A stretch of 10,261 bases of DNA from an uncultured Lachnospiraceae bacterium. Its GTDB lineage: Bacteria > Bacillota_A > Clostridia > Lachnospirales > Lachnospiraceae. The notes beneath the pieces were generated by a model. It was not told where the DNA came from. It did not search any database and saw only the letters and a program-made list of their open reading frames with translations. Shown here piece by piece: positions 1 to 6,713 of this stretch; position 1 is the first letter of the stretch, and each line of letters starts with the position of its first letter. The stretch is from the NCBI GenBank assembly GCA_902795985.1, contig CADBNG010000358.1, positions 1 through 10,261 of the forward strand, written 5' to 3'. The translations under genes were made by a program, and so were the position numbers.

Positions 1-2
1 AG

Positions 3-1265
3 ATGCTCGTCCAGAACGACTTCCATATTGTAAAATTTGACTTCCACGCCGTAGAGAAGGGTTTCGTCGTTGGCTGTGCCGGGAGCGATTTTGTCGAGGG
101 CGTAAATCATTTCGACAATATCGTCCAGAATCCGCTTGGGCATGACCAGGCTCAGGTCGCCGGGCGTGGCCGTAAGCGTCGGGGTGGTGAAGCATTTTTC
201 AATGCGCTTTTCCGTGCTGCGCTGGCCGCGGATCAGGTCGCCGAAGGACTGGATGATCACGCCGCCGCCGAGCATATTCGAAAGGCGGGCGATGCTTTCG
301 CCGTAGCCGTTGCTGTCCTTGAAGGGCTCCGTGAAATGCTTGGAAACCAGAAGGGCAAAGTTGGTGTTCTGCGTCTGCAGGGCCGGGTCTTCGTAGCTGT
401 GGCCGTTGACGGTAACAATGCCGTTGGTGTTTTCCGTAACGACCGCGCCTTTCGGGTTCATGCAGAAGGTCCGTACCAGGTCCTGATATTTTTCGGTCTT
501 GTAGACGATTTTGCTTTCATACAGCTCGTCCGTAATGTGACGGAAGATGTCGGCGGCGAGCTCGACGCGCACACCGATATCCACCCGGTTGGAGCGGGTC
601 GGGATCTTCAGATCCGAACAGACGGTTTCCATCCACTTGCTGCCGCTGCGGCCTACGGAAATAATGCAGTATTCAGCGGAGTAGGTTCCGGCGGAATCGC
701 CTGTTATGTCAACCTCGTAGCTGTTCACGACATGCCGGACTTCGGTTACCGGGGAATGGAAGTAGAAGTCCACCCGGTCCTTCAGATAGTCGTACAGGTT
801 GGAGAGGACTTCGTAGTTGATGTCCGTCCCCAGATGCCGGACGGAGGCATCCAGCAGGTGCAGTCCGTTCTGGATGCATCTGGTTTTGAAGCCGGTATCC
901 GCGGTGGAGTACAGCTTGGTTTTTCCGCCGCCGTTTGCCACATTGATGCCGTCGACGTAGTTCATCAGTTCCAGCGCCGTCGTCTTGCCGATGTATTCGT
1001 GCAGCGTGCCGCCGAATTCGTTGGTAATGTTGTATTTTCCGTCGGAAAACGCGCCTGCGCCGCCGAAGCCGTTCATGATCGCGCAGGTCGGACAGTTCAC
1101 GCAGCGGGTGATTTTCTTTCCGTCAATCGGACATTTCCGGGTGTGGAGCGGCCCGCCTTTTTCAAATACGGCGATCTTCAGCTCCGGTTTTTTCGAGCAC
1201 AGCTCGTAGGCGGAAAAAATGCCTCCGGGCCCGGCCCCGATGATGATAATATCGTATGTTTTCAC
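3..1265 (-). CDS. FAD-dependent dehydrogenase, COG2509-like (3' end beyond the left edge)
   Basis: A flavoprotein of the uncharacterised NAD(P)/FAD-dependent oxidoreductase group, probably cytosolic; its substrate is not known to me. The first 421 residues are visible and no stop occurs before the edge. I expect some tens of residues to be missing, since relatives as I recall them run to about 460-480. Residues 5-15 (DIIIIGAGPGG) are the dinucleotide-binding GxGxxG fold for FAD. Residues 45-61 hold four cysteines (C45, C55, C58, C61), followed by the family-typical NGFGGAGAFSDGKYN at 65-79. Further in are MNPKGAVVTENTNG and, near the end, SNMLGGGVIIQSFGDL. The start is a GTG at 1265, chosen because AAGGAG (1275-1280) lies 9 nt upstream and the Rossmann strand begins four residues later. 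The gene diverges from yerC across a repeat-rich gap. Family assignment is firm; function is not. Confidence 0.88.
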   Translation of the reverse strand, partial: MKTYDIIIIGAGPGGIFSAYELCSKKPELKIAVFEKGGPLHTRKCPIDGKKITRCVNCPTCAIMNGFGGAGAFSDGKYNITNEFGGTLHEYIGKTTALELMNYVDGINVANGGGKTKLYSTADTGFKTRCIQNGLHLLDASVRHLGTDINYEVLSNLYDYLKDRVDFYFHSPVTEVRHVVNSYEVDITGDSAGTYSAEYCIISVGRSGSKWMETVCSDLKIPTRSNRVDIGVRVELAADIFRHITDELYESKIVYKTEKYQDLVRTFCMNPKGAVVTENTNGIVTVNGHSYEDPALQTQNTNFALLVSKHFTEPFKDSNGYGESIARLSNMLGGGVIIQSFGDLIRGQRSTEKRIEKCFTTPTLTATPGDLSLVMPKRILDDIVEMIYALDKIAPGTANDETLLYGVEVKFYNMEVVLDEH

Positions 1266-1289
1266 TGCTTAATACTCCTTCAAATCAAT

Positions 1290-1295
1290 ATTATA
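1290..1295 (-). promoter_or_regulatory. -10 element for the FAD-dehydrogenase gene
   Basis: On the minus strand this reads TATAAT, 24 nt upstream of the GTG start and just before an AAGGAG ribosome binding site. No good -35 box stands at 16-18 bp, so only the -10 is called. The position would give a very short leader. Confidence 0.4.
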
Positions 1296-1333
1296 ATATT
1301 TTACCATAGAACAGTACAGGACAGCAAGGAGGC

Positions 1334-1481
1334 GTTGGGGACAGTCCCCTTCGGCCCCTTCTCCGTCCCTTCCGGTGCCGGTCCGTTGGGGACAGTCCCC
1401 TTCGCCCCCTGCCCCGTCCCTTCCGGTGCCGGTGCGTTGGGGACAGTCCCCTTCGCCCCCTGCTCCGTCCCTTTTGGTGCC
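1334..1481. repeat. 51-bp tandem repeat, three copies, each with a 13-bp palindrome
   Basis: Three head-to-tail units with an exact 51-bp period. Each opens with GTT and the near-perfect palindrome GGGGACAGTCCCC (1337-1349, 1388-1400, 1439-1451), continues with a C-rich CCCCGTCCC-like segment, and ends in GGTGCCGG; the third copy is cut off after GGTGCC. The array occupies most of the divergent gap between the FAD gene and yerC and lies outside both predicted promoters. The same unit recurs at 2615-2665 with 47 of 51 bases identical to copy 2, so it is a dispersed element. There are no spacers, so it is not a CRISPR array. It resembles REP-type intergenic repeats, but I see no transposase here. 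Confidence 0.9.
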
Positions 1482-1500
1482 ATCCGGGGTTATTGGAACA

Positions 1501-1529
1501 TTGCGAAAAGCTGTTTAACGTTGTATAAT
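1501..1529 (+). promoter_or_regulatory. Sigma-A-type promoter upstream of yerC
   Basis: TTGCGA (1501-1506), a 17-bp spacer, then a perfect TATAAT (1524-1529). This puts the transcription start near 1536 and gives a short leader to the yerC start at 1569. It begins 20 bp after the third 51-bp repeat unit. Confidence 0.65.
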
Positions 1530-1568
1530 GATATCGCTTTGGCAATATAAAGCAGCAAAGGAGCGGTC

Positions 1569-1856
1569 ATGGGAAAGACGATTCATACTGATGCCGTCGA
1601 CAATCTGTTCGACGCGGTCCTGAAGCTCGAAACCAGAGAGGAATGTTACAAGTTTTTTGAGGATGTCTGCACGATCAACGAGATCCTTTCGTTCGCGCAG
1701 AGGCTGGAGGTGGCGAGAATGCTGCTGGCCGGCAACACATACCTCGAAATCTCCGAGATCACAGGTGCTTCCACAGCCACGATCAGCCGGGTAAACCGCT
1801 CGCTGACGTACGGCGCGGACGGCTATCGGATCGTCTTTGAGCGGCTTAAGAAGTAA
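1569..1856 (+). CDS. yerC: YerC/YecD-family TrpR-related DNA-binding protein
   Basis: A 95-residue cytosolic protein of the TrpR superfamily, of the YerC/YecD type found in Firmicutes. The whole length is alpha-helical in character. Residues 58-79 (TYLEISEITGASTATISRVN...) form the helix-turn-helix, with ASTATISRVNRSL as the recognition helix; this stretch is the family signature. Its DNA target and any effector are unknown, and being TrpR-like does not mean it senses tryptophan. Start at 1569 is supported by AAAGGAG about 6 nt upstream and by the promoter at 1501-1529. The gene ends in AGAAGTAA and is followed 62 nt later by ung on the same strand without a clear terminator, so the two may be co-transcribed. 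Full family length, nothing broken. Confidence 0.9.
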   Translation: MGKTIHTDAVDNLFDAVLKLETREECYKFFEDVCTINEILSFAQRLEVARMLLAGNTYLEISEITGASTATISRVNRSLTYGADGYRIVFERLKK

Positions 1857-1918
1857 CGCCTCCTAAAATAATACAGGCAGAAAACCCGGCCGGTACCCGG
1901 GCGAGTCAAGAGGTGGAT

Positions 1919-2593
1919 ATGCCCCCCATCTCAGGTGCATGGGAGGCTGCGTTACGGGAGGAATTCCGGCAGCCTTATTACAGAACTTTATACGAGACGG
2001 TCCGAAGAGAATATAAGACCCGGACAATTTATCCGCCGGCGGCTGATCTTTTCAGTGCATTTCATCTGACACCGCTGGAAAATGTCCGTGTCGTTATCCT
2101 GGGACAGGATCCTTACCATGAAGAAGGCCAGGCACATGGCCTTTGCTTTTCTGTACGCCCCGGTGTGGAAATCCCGCCGTCTCTGCACAACATTTATGAG
2201 GAGCTGCATACGGACATCGGCTTCCGCATTCCGAACAACGGTTTTCTGGAGAGCTGTGCGAAGCAGGGAGTGCTTCTGCTGAATTCCGTACTGACAGTCC
2301 GGGCGCATGCCGCGTTTTCCCACGCAAATATCGGATGGCAGAATTTCACGGACCGGGTGCTGGAGATCGTCGACCGTCAGCCCGGGCCGATTGTATTCCT
2401 CCTCTGGGGGAAACCCGCGCGGGATAAAAAACGGCTTCTTGGAAATCCGGAGCACCTGATCCTGGAGGCGCCGCATCCGAGTCCGCTCTCCGCATACCGG
2501 GGATTTTTCGGCTGCAGGCATTTCTCCAAAGCAAACGATTTCCTGCAGGCCCACGGCGCTGCCCCCATCGACTGGAGCATCCCGGATATTTAA
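1919..2593 (+). CDS. ung: Uracil-DNA glycosylase, family 1
   Basis: Removes uracil from DNA to start base-excision repair. Length is 224 residues from the ATG at 1919. GQDPYH at residues 62-67 is the water-activating motif, and its Asp64 matches E. coli Ung numbering. The second signature HPSPLSAYRGFFGCRHFSKAN starts at His186 and supplies the catalytic His and the DNA-intercalation loop. Between them are the uracil-pocket segments GLCFSV, PPSLHNIYEEL and LLLNSVLTV. A GTG at 1913 would add two residues, but the AGAGG at 1909-1913 suits the ATG at 1919, so I chose that. The upstream gap (1857-1918) has a small CCCGG/CCGGG hairpin and no T-run. A large inverted repeat begins 14 nt after the stop. 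Complete and apparently functional. Confidence 0.96.
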   Translation: MPPISGAWEAALREEFRQPYYRTLYETVRREYKTRTIYPPAADLFSAFHLTPLENVRVVILGQDPYHEEGQAHGLCFSVRPGVEIPPSLHNIYEELHTDIGFRIPNNGFLESCAKQGVLLLNSVLTVRAHAAFSHANIGWQNFTDRVLEIVDRQPGPIVFLLWGKPARDKKRLLGNPEHLILEAPHPSPLSAYRGFFGCRHFSKANDFLQAHGAAPIDWSIPDI

Positions 2594-2606
2594 ATCGGAT
2601 CAAAGG

Positions 2607-2686
2607 GGATCAAAGGGGACAGTCCCCTTGGACCCCTGCCCCGTCCCTTTTGGTGCCGGTGCGTTGGGGACTGTCCCCTTTGATCC
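2607..2686. repeat. 80-bp element with perfect 21-bp inverted repeats, related to the 51-bp unit
   Basis: Arms at 2607-2627 and 2666-2686 are perfect reverse complements over 21 bp, separated by 38 nt. Each arm reads from GGATCAAA into the palindrome GGGGACAGTCCCC (2615-2627; the other strand version at 2666-2678). The segment 2615-2665 is a 51-bp unit like those at 1334-1481. The left flank is also duplicated: GGATCAAAGGGGA occurs at 2597-2609 and again at 2607-2619. It sits 14 nt after the ung stop and ends 11 nt before the murJ ATG. In RNA it would form a very stable stem, but no T-run follows, so it is not a standard intrinsic terminator. Confidence 0.9.
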
Positions 2687-2697
2687 ATTGAATCATT

Positions 2698-4320
2698 ATG
2701 GCAAAGAAAAATAATCTGGTAAAAAATGCATCGATTCTGATGATCGCGCTGATTATCGCGCGGGTCATCGGTCTTTTATACCGCCGGCCGCTGGGCGAGA
2801 CGATCGGGACGGTCGGTCTGGGTTATTACGGGTATGCCAGCAATCTGTACACAATCCTGCTCCTGATTTCCTCGTTTTCGATTCCCACGGCGCTCTCCAA
2901 GATCATTTCCGAGAGGCTGGCCAAAGGGGAATACCGGAATTCACAGAAAATCTTCAAGGGAGCTCTTTTTTATGCCCTGATCGTGGGCGGCATCGCGGCG
3001 CTGATCGCCTTTTTCGGCGGCGGCATCCTTCTGCCGGGCAATCAGCACAACGCCATTCCGGCGCTGCGGGTCCTGGCGCCGACCATCTTTCTTTCCGCGA
3101 TTTTAGGCGTTCTGCGCGGATACTTCCAGGCCTACAAAAACATGACCCCCACCTCGGTATCCCAGGTGGTGGAGCAGATTTTCAACGCGGCGGTGAGCAT
3201 CATCGCGGCCATCCTGCTCATCCGTACCCTGGCGCCGGGCGGCGGGACCGATCAGGCCATCTGGGGATCCGTGGGCGGAACCCTCGGCACGGGAGCGGGC
3301 GTTCTGGCCGGACTCCTGTTCATGTGGTTTGTCTTTCATGTCAATAAAAAAACCTTTGCCCGGATGGCAGAGCGCGATAAAACCGGCGTGGAAGATTCTT
3401 ACCGGGATATTTTCCGGCTGATCCTGATCGTCGTCACACCGATCATCATCACTTCCTTTATCAATAATGCCAGCACCTATCTGGACGGCGTCATTTATGC
3501 CGAAATGCAGGACCGCAGCGGCATCGACGCCCAGCTGATCACTTCGGCCTACGGCGAATACAGCAACTATTACCTTCCGCTGATCAATATTCCGCTGGCC
3601 CTGGCAGCGGCTTCCGTCGCGGCGATGATGCCGGAAGTTTCCGCCGCCCATGCCCTTGAAAAGACGGAGGAAGCCAACCGCGCGGTTCAGACGACGATCC
3701 GCCTGACGATGTTTATCTGCCTTCCGGCCACGGTCGGCCTGACGATTCTGGCCCAGCCGATCATGGCGGTTTTGTTCCCGGGGTCCACCGACCTTTCGGC
3801 CCGGCTTCTGTTCACCGGATCCCTGTATGTGATTTTCGCCGCGCTTTCGACGATAACCGGCGGAGTGCTGCAGTCCATCGGCCGTCAGAAAGAGGCCATG
3901 ATCAATGCCGGTATCGCCCTCGGAATCAACCTGGTCTTCCAGGCGGTGATCCTTCTGGCGGTTCCGAAGCTGGACATCTACGCCGTCATGATCGCGAATA
4001 TCCTTTTCTCCGTCATGTGCTGCGTCCTGAACGATATTTCCCTGAAAAAATATCTGGGCTTCCGCAACGAACTGAGGGTGACCTATGTCATGCCTCTGAT
4101 CGCTTCGGCGGTTATGGCCGGCGCTGCCGCGGCGGTTTATTTCGGATTGAATGCCCTGACCCACAGCATGTTTATTCCCCTCGTCCTTGCGGTGATCGTC
4201 GCCATCCTGATCTATCTTGTCGGGTACGTGGTCATCACCCGGATTCCGGAAAACGAGATGCGGACCTTCCCGATGGGCAGCCGCCTGGTGAAAATCCTGA
4301 AACTTCTGCATGTTTATTGA
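2698..4320 (+). CDS. murJ: Lipid II flippase MurJ, YtgP/SpoVB type (MOP exporter superfamily)
   Basis: A polytopic membrane protein of 540 residues, close in length to Bacillus YtgP/MurJ and with room for about 14 transmembrane helices. It is expected to flip the peptidoglycan precursor lipid II across the cytoplasmic membrane. The N-terminus (KNASILMIALIIARVIGLLY, then RRPL) and the segment SSFSIPTALSKIISERLAKGE are characteristic of the YtgP/SpoVB branch. Hydrophobic segments alternate with short charged loops to the C-terminus. SpoVB or another polysaccharide exporter is the main alternative; no sporulation or capsule genes are nearby to favour it. Start: ATG 2698 is the only usual start upstream of the first helix, since an in-frame TGA lies at 2689. 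There is no Shine-Dalgarno sequence before it; the preceding bases belong to the inverted repeat. It ends in TGA ahead of a strong terminator. Confidence 0.88.
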   Translation: MAKKNNLVKNASILMIALIIARVIGLLYRRPLGETIGTVGLGYYGYASNLYTILLLISSFSIPTALSKIISERLAKGEYRNSQKIFKGALFYALIVGGIAALIAFFGGGILLPGNQHNAIPALRVLAPTIFLSAILGVLRGYFQAYKNMTPTSVSQVVEQIFNAAVSIIAAILLIRTLAPGGGTDQAIWGSVGGTLGTGAGVLAGLLFMWFVFHVNKKTFARMAERDKTGVEDSYRDIFRLILIVVTPIIITSFINNASTYLDGVIYAEMQDRSGIDAQLITSAYGEYSNYYLPLINIPLALAAASVAAMMPEVSAAHALEKTEEANRAVQTTIRLTMFICLPATVGLTILAQPIMAVLFPGSTDLSARLLFTGSLYVIFAALSTITGGVLQSIGRQKEAMINAGIALGINLVFQAVILLAVPKLDIYAVMIANILFSVMCCVLNDISLKKYLGFRNELRVTYVMPLIASAVMAGAAAAVYFGLNALTHSMFIPLVLAVIVAILIYLVGYVVITRIPENEMRTFPMGSRLVKILKLLHVY

Positions 4321-4376
4321 TTTATGGATGAGATGCCGCCTCTGCGGCCGTTTTGCGCGGCAAAATATTGCATGAC

Positions 4377-4406
4377 AAAACCCTGTTGAAAAGCAACAGG
4401 GTTTTT
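4377..4406 (+). terminator. Intrinsic terminator after murJ
   Basis: AAAA, then an 8-bp stem CCCTGTTG (4381-4388) and CAACAGGG (4394-4401) around a 5-nt AAAAG loop, followed by TTTTT (4402-4406). It lies 56 nt after the murJ stop and should end that transcript. A weaker hairpin GCCGC/GCGGC at 4335-4348 precedes it. Confidence 0.85.
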
Positions 4407-4414
4407 CCTATAAT
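4386..4414 (+). promoter_or_regulatory. Sigma-A-type promoter for pgk-tpiA, overlapping the murJ terminator
   Basis: TTGAAA (4386-4391), a 17-bp spacer, and TATAAT (4409-4414). The -35 box lies in the left arm and loop of the terminator hairpin, and the -10 box begins two bases after its T-run. Transcription would start near 4421, so the hairpin is left out of the pgk message. Confidence 0.75.
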
Positions 4415-4456
4415 ATGGTGTAGTATTTTTTTAATGATTCAGGAGGACTAATCAAC

Positions 4457-5662
4457 ATGTTAAACAAAATGACGATTGATGATATCAACGTAGCCGGGAA
4501 GCGCGTTCTGGTACGCTGCGATTTCAATGTTCCGTTAAAAAACGGTGAAATCACAGAAGACCTGCGCATTACCGCGGTTCTTCCGACGCTCCGGAAACTG
4601 ATCGAAGACGGCGGGAAGCTTATTTTATGTTCGCACCTGGGCAAGCCCAAAGGGTACGATCCCGCGTTCTCCATGGCGCCGGTGGCAAAACGTCTTTCCG
4701 AGCTGCTGGGCAAGGAAGTCGTTTTCGCGGCGGATCAGGAAGTTGTCGGCGAGAATGCCAAAGCGGCTGTTGCGGCCATGAAGGACGGCGATGTCGTCCT
4801 GCTCGAGAACACCCGTTTCCGTCCGGAAGAGACCAAGAACGTGGACACCTTCTCGGAGGAACTTGCCAGCCTGTGTGATGTCTTCGTCAATGACGCCTTC
4901 GGAACGGCTCACCGCGCCCACTGCTCCAACGTCGGCGTAACCAAATTTGTGGAAAACACAGCGGTCGGCTATCTGATGGAGAAGGAAATCCAGTATCTGG
5001 GCAATGCGGTCAACGAGCCCAAACGTCCGCTCGTAGCGGTGCTCGGCGGCGCGAAGGTTTCCGACAAGCTGGCCGTTATCGATAACCTTCTTTCCAAATG
5101 CGATACCCTGATCATCGGCGGCGGCATGGCCTATACCTTCTTAAAGGCACAGGGCAAGGAGATCGGCACGTCTCTCGTGGATGAAGAGAAGATTGAATAC
5201 TGCAAAGACATGCTGGCCAAGGCGGAAACGGTCAAGGGCGAGCTGCTTCTTCCGGTCGATGTGGCCGTCGCGGACCATTTCCCGGATCCGATTGACGCCC
5301 CGATCGAGGTCGAAGTCGTCGACGCGGACCATATCCCGGCCGACAAGATGGGCCTTGATATCGGACCGAAGACCATGGAGCTCTTCACCGGCGCGCTGAA
5401 AAACGCGGCAACCATCGTCTGGAACGGACCGATGGGCGTTTTCGAGAACCCCTGCCTTGCCAAAGGCACCAATGTGATCGCCGAGACCATGGCGGCCGCG
5501 GATGCGGTAACCGTTGTCGGCGGCGGAGATTCCACGGCGGCAGTCCGTCAGATGGGCATGGGCGATAAGATGTCCCTGGTTTCCACCGGCGGCGGCGCTT
5601 CCCTGGAATTCCTGGAAGGAAAAGAGCTTCCGGGCATTGCGGCGATCCGGGACAAGGCCTGA
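4457..5662 (+). CDS. pgk: Phosphoglycerate kinase
   Basis: Glycolytic enzyme converting 1,3-bisphosphoglycerate and ADP to 3-phosphoglycerate and ATP in the cytosol. At 401 residues it has normal bacterial length with both Rossmann-like domains. N-terminal substrate-binding motifs are RCDFNVP at 20-26, SHLGKPKG and the [11 protein letters not shown] loop. The nucleotide-binding C-domain has [23 protein letters not shown] at 355-360 and [13 protein letters not shown] at 376-388. The start is set by AGGAGG (4441-4446), 10 nt upstream of the ATG, behind a well-matched promoter. tpiA follows after 122 nt on the same strand. The glyceraldehyde-3-phosphate dehydrogenase gene that often precedes pgk is absent; murJ lies there instead. 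Nothing unusual in the protein. Confidence 0.98.
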   Translation: MLNKMTIDDINVAGKRVLVRCDFNVPLKNGEITEDLRITAVLPTLRKLIEDGGKLILCSHLGKPKGYDPAFSMAPVAKRLSELLGKEVVFAADQEVVGENAKAAVAAMKDGDVVLLENTRFRPEETKNVDTFSEELASLCDVFVNDAFGTAHRAHCSNVGVTKFVENTAVGYLMEKEIQYLGNAVNEPKRPLVAVLGGAKVSDKLAVIDNLLSKCDTLIIGGGMAYTFLKAQGKEIGTSLVDEEKIEYCKDMLAKAETVKGELLLPVDVAVADHFPDPIDAPIEVEVVDADHIPADKMGLDIGPKTMELFTGALKNAATIVWNGPMGVFENPCLAKGTNVIAETMAAADAVTVVGGGDSTAAVRQMGMGDKMSLVSTGGGASLEFLEGKELPGIAAIRDKA

Positions 5663-5692
5663 ATCTGAAAGCGTTATTATCTGCAGGAAGAG

Positions 5693-5726
5693 GGGGCTGC
5701 TCTTTTGAAAGAAAAGGGTCAGCCCC
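5693..5726 (+). other. Intercistronic hairpin between pgk and tpiA
   Basis: GGGGCTG (5693-5699) pairs with CAGCCCC (5720-5726), and an inner CTTTT/AAAAG pairing can extend the stem. It is followed by TGTGTTG rather than a T-run, so full termination is unlikely. An mRNA processing, stabilising or partly attenuating structure fits better. Confidence 0.5.
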
Positions 5727-5784
5727 TGTGTTGTAAATTATGTTAACCGGAGACGGTCCGACCGGCTTCGGAGAAGGAGCAGTT

Positions 5785-6534
5785 ATGGCAAGAAGAAAGA
5801 TCATTGCGGGAAACTGGAAAATGAACAAAACACCCTCCGAGGCGATGGAGCTTGCAAAAAAGCTGGCGCCTCTTTGCGAAACGGAGAAGGCGGACGTGGT
5901 TTTTGGCGTCCCCGCGATTGATATTCTCCCGGTAGCGGAGGCAGTGAAGGGAACGAAGATCGCTGTGGCGGCCCAGAACATGTACTGGGAAGAAAAAGGC
6001 GCGTACACCGGCGAGATTTCCCCGCTGATGCTGAAGGACGCGGGCGTACAGTACGTGATCCTCGGACATTCGGAGCGCCGGGAGTACTTCGGCGAGACCA
6101 ACGCGGATATCAATAAAAAAGTGCTGTGTGCCGTCCGGCACGGAATCACTCCCATCATGTGCTGCGGCGAATCCCTGCAGCAGCGGGAACTGGGCGTGAC
6201 CATGGACTTTATCCGCCAGCAGATCAAAGAAGGGCTGTTCGGCCTGACAGCGGAAGAGGTGCAGAATATCGTAATCGCCTATGAACCCATCTGGGCAATC
6301 GGAACCGGCAAGACCGCCACTTCCGAACAGGCGGAAGAGGTCTGCCGCGGCATCCGCGAGTGCATCGGGGAACTGTACGGAGCGGACACGGCGGAAGCCG
6401 TCCGGATCCAGTACGGCGGATCCGTCAATGCCGGCAACGCGGCGGAACTGTTCGCCATGCCCGACATCGACGGCGGCCTGGTGGGCGGCGCGTCCCTGAA
6501 AGAGGACTTCGGCGTGATCGTCGCTGCCGGCTGA
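5785..6534 (+). CDS. tpiA: Triose-phosphate isomerase
   Basis: Interconverts dihydroxyacetone phosphate and glyceraldehyde 3-phosphate; a cytosolic TIM-barrel dimer. The protein is 249 residues, the usual length. Catalytic residues are visible: Asn10 and Lys12 in GNWKMN, His95 in ILGHSERR, Glu167 in [14 protein letters not shown], whose last part is the flexible phosphate loop. YGGSVN and GGLVGGASL near the C-terminus complete the phosphate site. An in-frame ATG exists 45 nt upstream at 5740, but AAGGAG (5774-5779), 5 nt from the ATG at 5785, and the family N-terminus ([13 protein letters not shown]) show that 5785 is the true start. It is probably co-transcribed with pgk. The stop is followed by the repeat-rich convergent gap before sufE. 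Confidence 0.98.
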   Translation: MARRKIIAGNWKMNKTPSEAMELAKKLAPLCETEKADVVFGVPAIDILPVAEAVKGTKIAVAAQNMYWEEKGAYTGEISPLMLKDAGVQYVILGHSERREYFGETNADINKKVLCAVRHGITPIMCCGESLQQRELGVTMDFIRQQIKEGLFGLTAEEVQNIVIAYEPIWAIGTGKTATSEQAEEVCRGIRECIGELYGADTAEAVRIQYGGSVNAGNAAELFAMPDIDGGLVGGASLKEDFGVIVAAG

Positions 6535-6567
6535 TACAAAAGGGACGACAAAAAAAGACAGGCAGTT

Positions 6568-6692
6568 TGTGCCGGAAAACAGCACAAAAGGGACAGGTGT
6601 TTTGCGTCAGATAATGGCATAAGATGCCTGTCCCTTCTGTGTCGGAAAATCTCACAAAGTGCCAGTCCCTCTGTGCCGAAAAACAGCACAAA
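6568..6692. repeat. Three copies of a 21-bp hairpin repeat in the tpiA-sufE gap
   Basis: Near-identical 21-mers lie at 6568-6588, 6638-6658 and 6672-6692, each of the form TGTGCCG-AAAAC-GCACAAA; copies 1 and 3 can fold through TGTGC/GCACA. Between and around them are GGGACAGG-type words. One pair forms a longer inverted repeat: 6583-6597 with 6627-6641, 15 bp with one mismatch. The array fills most of the 179 nt between two convergent genes and may act as a two-way transcription barrier, although a proper T-run is missing. It is a different family from the 51-bp unit but shares the GGGACAG core. Confidence 0.75.
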
Positions 6693-6713
6693 GAGCGTGT
6701 CCCTTTTGTATTA

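Noticed and set aside
1334..1481. CRISPR array
   Set aside because: Units are contiguous with no unique spacers, and no cas genes are present.
1291..1545. Minus-strand frames encoding a 17-residue tandem repeat peptide
   Set aside because: The repetition comes from the 51-bp DNA repeat, whose length is a multiple of three. No ribosome binding site and no fold; the DNA repeat is the real feature.
3..1550. Long plus-strand frame of 515 codons at the left edge
   Set aside because: It is the antisense of the FAD-dehydrogenase gene, which shows clear FAD motifs and a ribosome binding site. The plus frame has no family resemblance and runs through the repeats.
3103..4311. 402-codon minus-strand frame opposite murJ
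   Set aside because: Antisense of a clear membrane-protein gene; its composition (rich in D, H, R, G, Q) is typical of a shadow frame.
4335..4348. GCCGC/GCGGC hairpin after murJ as the main terminator
   Set aside because: Only a 5-bp stem with an interrupted T-tract; the hairpin at 4377-4406 is far better.
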